A stretch of DNA of 64,000 nt from the NCBI GenBank assembly GCA_000827325.1, contig KN832880.1, forward strand, positions 538,803 through 602,802, written 5' to 3'. Made by a program: the position numbers and the translations under genes. The notes under the pieces are model-generated. The model saw only the letters and a list, made by a program, of their open reading frames with translations. It was not told the DNA's origin and made no database searches. Each line of letters starts with the position of its first letter. Position 1 is the first letter of the stretch. Origin of the DNA: Oidiodendron maius Zn. Lineage: Eukaryota > Ascomycota > Leotiomycetes > Myxotrichaceae. Shown piece after piece: positions 60,850 to 64,000 of the stretch.

Positions 60850-61983
60850 TGTAGCGCTCTATAGTAGTGTAAGAAAGAACGAGAGAGAGCCGACGTGGGA
60901 TCTTCATAGATTTCCCAGCTAGGTCAAGCTCAGGGCTATTCGAGTTTCGCCATTTTCGAATGTAATCTGAAAGGAGAAGAAGGCCGAATCCTGTAAGAAA
61001 GGCAAGTGCACACAATTTACAGCACTTATGAGGCACGCTCAGGATATTACTTTTGCAAAGTGGAAAAGTGGATTGGCGATTCCTAATCGCGTTTGGGTCT
61101 AGCTAAAGCTTGTCCACCCAGGAGTCAACTTACATTGGCTGATACTTTGTTCAGGGGTGAGAGCGGCTCAGCTAGAGAGAATGGTGGCGACAACCCAGGG
61201 ATTTCAGTGGCATCGTTTACCTGCCGTCTGCAGAAAATAGAACAGCTAACGCGGCGTGGTCAGGTTATTTTCAGCTGAGAATCGTTATCACCAACCCGTA
61301 TTATGCACATTATCGGAAATTTAGTCAAGGAGAGCCAATTACAGCTTCACACTACATTCGCGTCTCTTCGCGCCTTGTTAGTAAAAGCTTATACTCGCAC
61401 CCCGCTGATCTCTTGCTAGTTTGATATTTCAGCTGCGAATATTAGTCCCAAATTTATAGCTAGTGACAGGTCACTAATTTACAGTGCACAATCGCTAGCT
61501 TTATAGTGCACAGTCACTATATTTGTAGGGCATACTTATTAGCTTGGAGTTTATAGGTATAAGCAAAACTTATTTTTTATATTCTACACAATGAAGGATA
61601 TTATATTATAAGATTATCTAGATATCTAAATGGTAAATACGCATTTTGCAGTAATTTATTTTAAGTACTAATGGCATTAAATAGGGTGTCAAGTCCGCCA
61701 GTTAGTGAGAGTACTCTTATAGAATTAGTGAGTGGTCACTATAAATTTGGAAGATGTCTAACATTCACACCTTAAATAAAATTGGTGAGTGATCACCGAG
61801 GCGCCAATATAAGACGCTAAAAGGACACCAAGGGTGGGACTGTAATGTTAGCCCAAATTACCACCCCCGTGCTCTTTAAGGTAATAAATTACACACACTT
61901 TTCTTTCCTCTTTCTTCCGTGTCTTGAGCACTTTAGTTTAGAACCGCCAAGATTGTGTCTTTTACTCCCCTATTAAGTTGGCC
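60850..61983. other. Intergenic with MITE-like element
   Basis: About 1.1 kb between divergent genes; contains the inverted-repeat element listed separately and the promoter of the Cys-rich gene at its right end. Confidence 0.6.
61448..61750. mobile_element. MITE-like element with terminal inverted repeats
   Basis: A 303-base AT-rich block bounded by CCAAATTTATAG at 61448 and its exact complement CTATAAATTTGG at 61739-61750; the match extends inward imperfectly (GTGACaggTCACTAAT against TGACCACTCACTAAT). No coding capacity. Target-site duplications were not clear. Further GTCACT/AGTGAC motifs occur inside and just 3' (near 61786-61797). Confidence 0.6.
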
Positions 61984-63217
61984 ATGCTTTCCATTTCGCA
62001 AATATTACTAGCACTGCTCCTTGCGAGTATTCCTAGCATCATCGCCGACGCTTCTGCCAACGATACAGAAATCCCAGAGCAACTGGGTCAATATTCTGTT
62101 GAAATAGACACACTATTCCCATTATCCGGGTTTACTCCTTTGCTCCTGAACCCTGTGGTCCAACATAATAGGGTCAGCAAAAGAGAACAAATACCTTGCT
62201 ACGGTATGTCTCTCATTTAACTCCTATTATATCCATCTCTCCATCTCTCACCTTGCTAACACTTTTAAAATTCAAGAGGTCCCTGGATCCTGTAACGGTG
62301 CATTGTGCTGTGACAATGGTAGCTGCGCTGGCACTGGTCAGGTTTGTTGCGGAGACGGTGTCTGTGACGGCGTAACATGCTGTGGCAATGGTTACTGCGC
62401 TGGCGCTGGCCAGACCTGTTGTTCAATCGGTGTCTGTAACGTGGGCTCTGGGTGTTGCGAAGGTAAAACCTGTGTCGGCTATGCTGAAGCCTGTTGCGAT
62501 GACGGCAGTCATTGTCCAGCGGGCTACGGATGTTTCAGTTTCGGCGATTCAAATCAAATCGTTTGCAGTCCTACAGGTGGTGGAACAGCACCTGCTACCT
62601 CGACAATTCCTGTGGAGCCTGCTTCCTCGACGACAGAGTCTACTACCTCACCTCCAAGTGAGCAAACTTCTGTTGCAGCAGCATTGTCGTCGGTATACTA
62701 TTATACATATGAATAGTAAGTGCAATATCATAAAACACAGAAGCATAGAGATATCGCATATATACGCACGATATTTGCAACGCATATTTGGCTCTCTATT
62801 GTAGTAGCATCTATATCGAGAGCATAACTGATGATTCTTTCTTCACCATATAGTGAATGGACAACATATTACTATGTGTATGAGATCGAAACATTCACTA
62901 CATATATCGTCACCACGGTCTTATCTGTCATGGCTACAGACTCTGCTGCAGCGTCATCTTCTTTTAATGACATCACGGCAACCGCTGCATTTACAGCACC
63001 CCCAACATTGTTGCCTGGCGGTTCCACCCCATCTCAATCGCCAACGGAACCAACCCAAGCAACATCCACTTTCGGTGCAGGCCAGAGTAGCGTAGCTGGC
63101 TCTGGTACTAGTAATACGAACGCGGCACCGTCTGCGAAGATAAGACGAGGAGAGGCGCTCGGCGTGGCGTGCATAGTTGGTATAGTGATGATGATAATGA
63201 TGGCGCTAACTGTGTAA
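61984..63217 (+). CDS. Cysteine-rich GPI-anchored surface protein
   Basis: Exons 61984-62203, 62277-62715 and 62854-63217 give 340 residues. The signal peptide LSISQILLALLLASIPSIIA is followed by a propeptide-like stretch ending in SKRE (possible Kex2 site), then six CC-containing units of the form CC-x4-C-x(6-7) (for example GQVCCGDGVCDGVTCCGNGY). A Ser/Thr/Pro-rich stalk contains a Tyr cluster (SVYYYTYEYEW), and a C-terminal hydrophobic tail (GVACIVGIVMMIMMALTV) indicates GPI anchoring. Cys-rich fungal surface proteins of this kind are wall components or chitin binders; no precise function is shown. The second intron (138 bases) is unusually long for this window but has a GTAAGT donor. Confidence 0.85.
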
Positions 63218-63446
63218 AAAGAGTATCCTATGAGACGGTAGTATATGACTAGCAAAGACGTATTTGGTTTCGAAGCACTATTTGATTATTTTAACTCTTC
63301 CGTGTATTTCTTTAATGGATTGGTAATCTTATTAAATTTAGTTTACTACACTTTAATCAAGAATGCTATCTAGCCCTAAACAATGTAGAGATCATCCTAG
63401 CCTCGAGAATACAACAGTAATTATATCTACAGCCCAAGCTATTTTA

Positions 63447-64000
63447 TCAAGACTTAAGCATTTTTGTTACAAAAGAGCTTGATGATAAGTGGCCATCTAC
63501 GTTAATAACATAAAACACTCGGCCTTTAAGCAATTTCACGGTTCGTGGAGTATCTTTGTTCCGATATAGAGTAGTACACTCTATACATAGCGGCTCGTTA
63601 TTATTGCAAAGATCCCCGTTGACTGAAAGCGCAAGAGCAACGTTCTGTTTGAGATAACTGTCAAGGCTGTGCGTGACGTGCTTGACTATAGAGAGATTCA
63701 TTTGATCTTCGCCCGCACCATCACCGGCAACCGGTTCAACCTCATCGCTTTTGGACTTTGCCTCCACTTCTTCATCATCTTCATCCTCGTTATCGCTTAA
63801 GGGAACTTCAGTGTCAGGGTTTTGGAACCTAAAATAATGGTCCCATTTGGGCCAATCCCTAACCAGATGATCGAAGTCAAAAGTCGTAACGCAATTGGCC
63901 TTGTTCGCCGGAAAAGTATCTTTAGGGTTGTGGTGATGACATAAAGTTGACACGTTTCCCTTGGCCAGACGGATCAAGGCATCCGCCGGATCAATGATTC
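63447..64000 (-). CDS. Hypothetical protein, N-terminus beyond right edge
   Basis: The frame stays open to base 64000, so this is the C-terminal part of a longer gene. Visible features: an HHH followed by NPKDTFPANKANCV, the motif DHLVRDWPKWDHYF, an acidic tract (SDNEDEDDEEVEAK), two Cys pairs in CNNNEPLCIEC and a hydrophobic C-terminal part. I do not recognise the family. Confidence 0.6.
   Translation of the reverse strand, partial: IIDPADALIRLAKGNVSTLCHHHNPKDTFPANKANCVTTFDFDHLVRDWPKWDHYFRFQNPDTEVPLSDNEDEDDEEVEAKSKSDEVEPVAGDGAGEDQMNLSIVKHVTHSLDSYLKQNVALALSVNGDLCNNNEPLCIECTTLYRNKDTPRTVKLLKGRVFYVINVDGHLSSSSFVTKMLKS

Noticed and set aside
1-64000. CRISPR arrays, bacterial operons, tRNA or rRNA genes
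   Set aside because: Gene structure is clearly fungal; no repeat-spacer arrays, tRNA cloverleaf arms or rRNA blocks were recognised by eye.

Overview
The window is nuclear DNA of a filamentous ascomycete (Pezizomycotina; gene content looks Eurotiomycete-like, which is inference). Most genes carry short introns (39-110 bases) with GT..AG ends and CTAAC/CTGAC/CTCAC-type branch sites. The families present (DUF3328/UstYa, SesB-type NLRs, WSC, GPI-anchored Cys-rich proteins, large orphan fungal proteins) are typical of fungal accessory regions, and spacing is loose with AT-rich relics. All exon models below were assembled by hand from splice signals, reading frame and recalled family patterns; no alignment was run.

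Left part (1-14.4 kb): a probable gene cluster for a ribosomally made, modified peptide of the dikaritin (ustiloxin/phomopsin-like) kind. Its centre is a secreted precursor (6466-7077, minus) with a signal peptide and eleven 14-residue repeats, ten of them ending in a Lys-Arg (Kex2) site, around an almost invariant YGLNFD. Three different UstYa-like (DUF3328) membrane oxidases, each with two HxxHC motifs, follow at 8721-12907. An M1 aminopeptidase (3153-5946), a class I O-methyltransferase cut by the left edge (18-1096) and an Ldh2-type dehydrogenase (13260-14403) flank it and could trim, methylate or oxidise the peptide. No tyrosinase and no cluster regulator were seen.

Middle part (15.6-36 kb): a TPR-CHAT caspase-like protease gene interrupted by an in-frame TGA, divergent from a beta-rich orphan; a secreted GPI-type purple acid phosphatase; a hydrolase-NACHT-WD40 NLR lying between two degenerate repeats; and a 1612-residue fusion of a fructosamine-kinase-like domain (active-site Asp replaced by Asn), a tandem-repeat linker and an orphan fungal domain.

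Right part (38-64 kb): a full-size ABCB transporter whose upstream region is duplicated in front of the next gene, a LURP-one/tubby-like protein; a small methyltransferase; an ankyrin protein with a likely frameshift; several hypothetical membrane proteins; a secreted beta-helix protein; a large glycosylated membrane protein; a MITE-like element; a cysteine-rich GPI protein; and a gene cut by the right edge.
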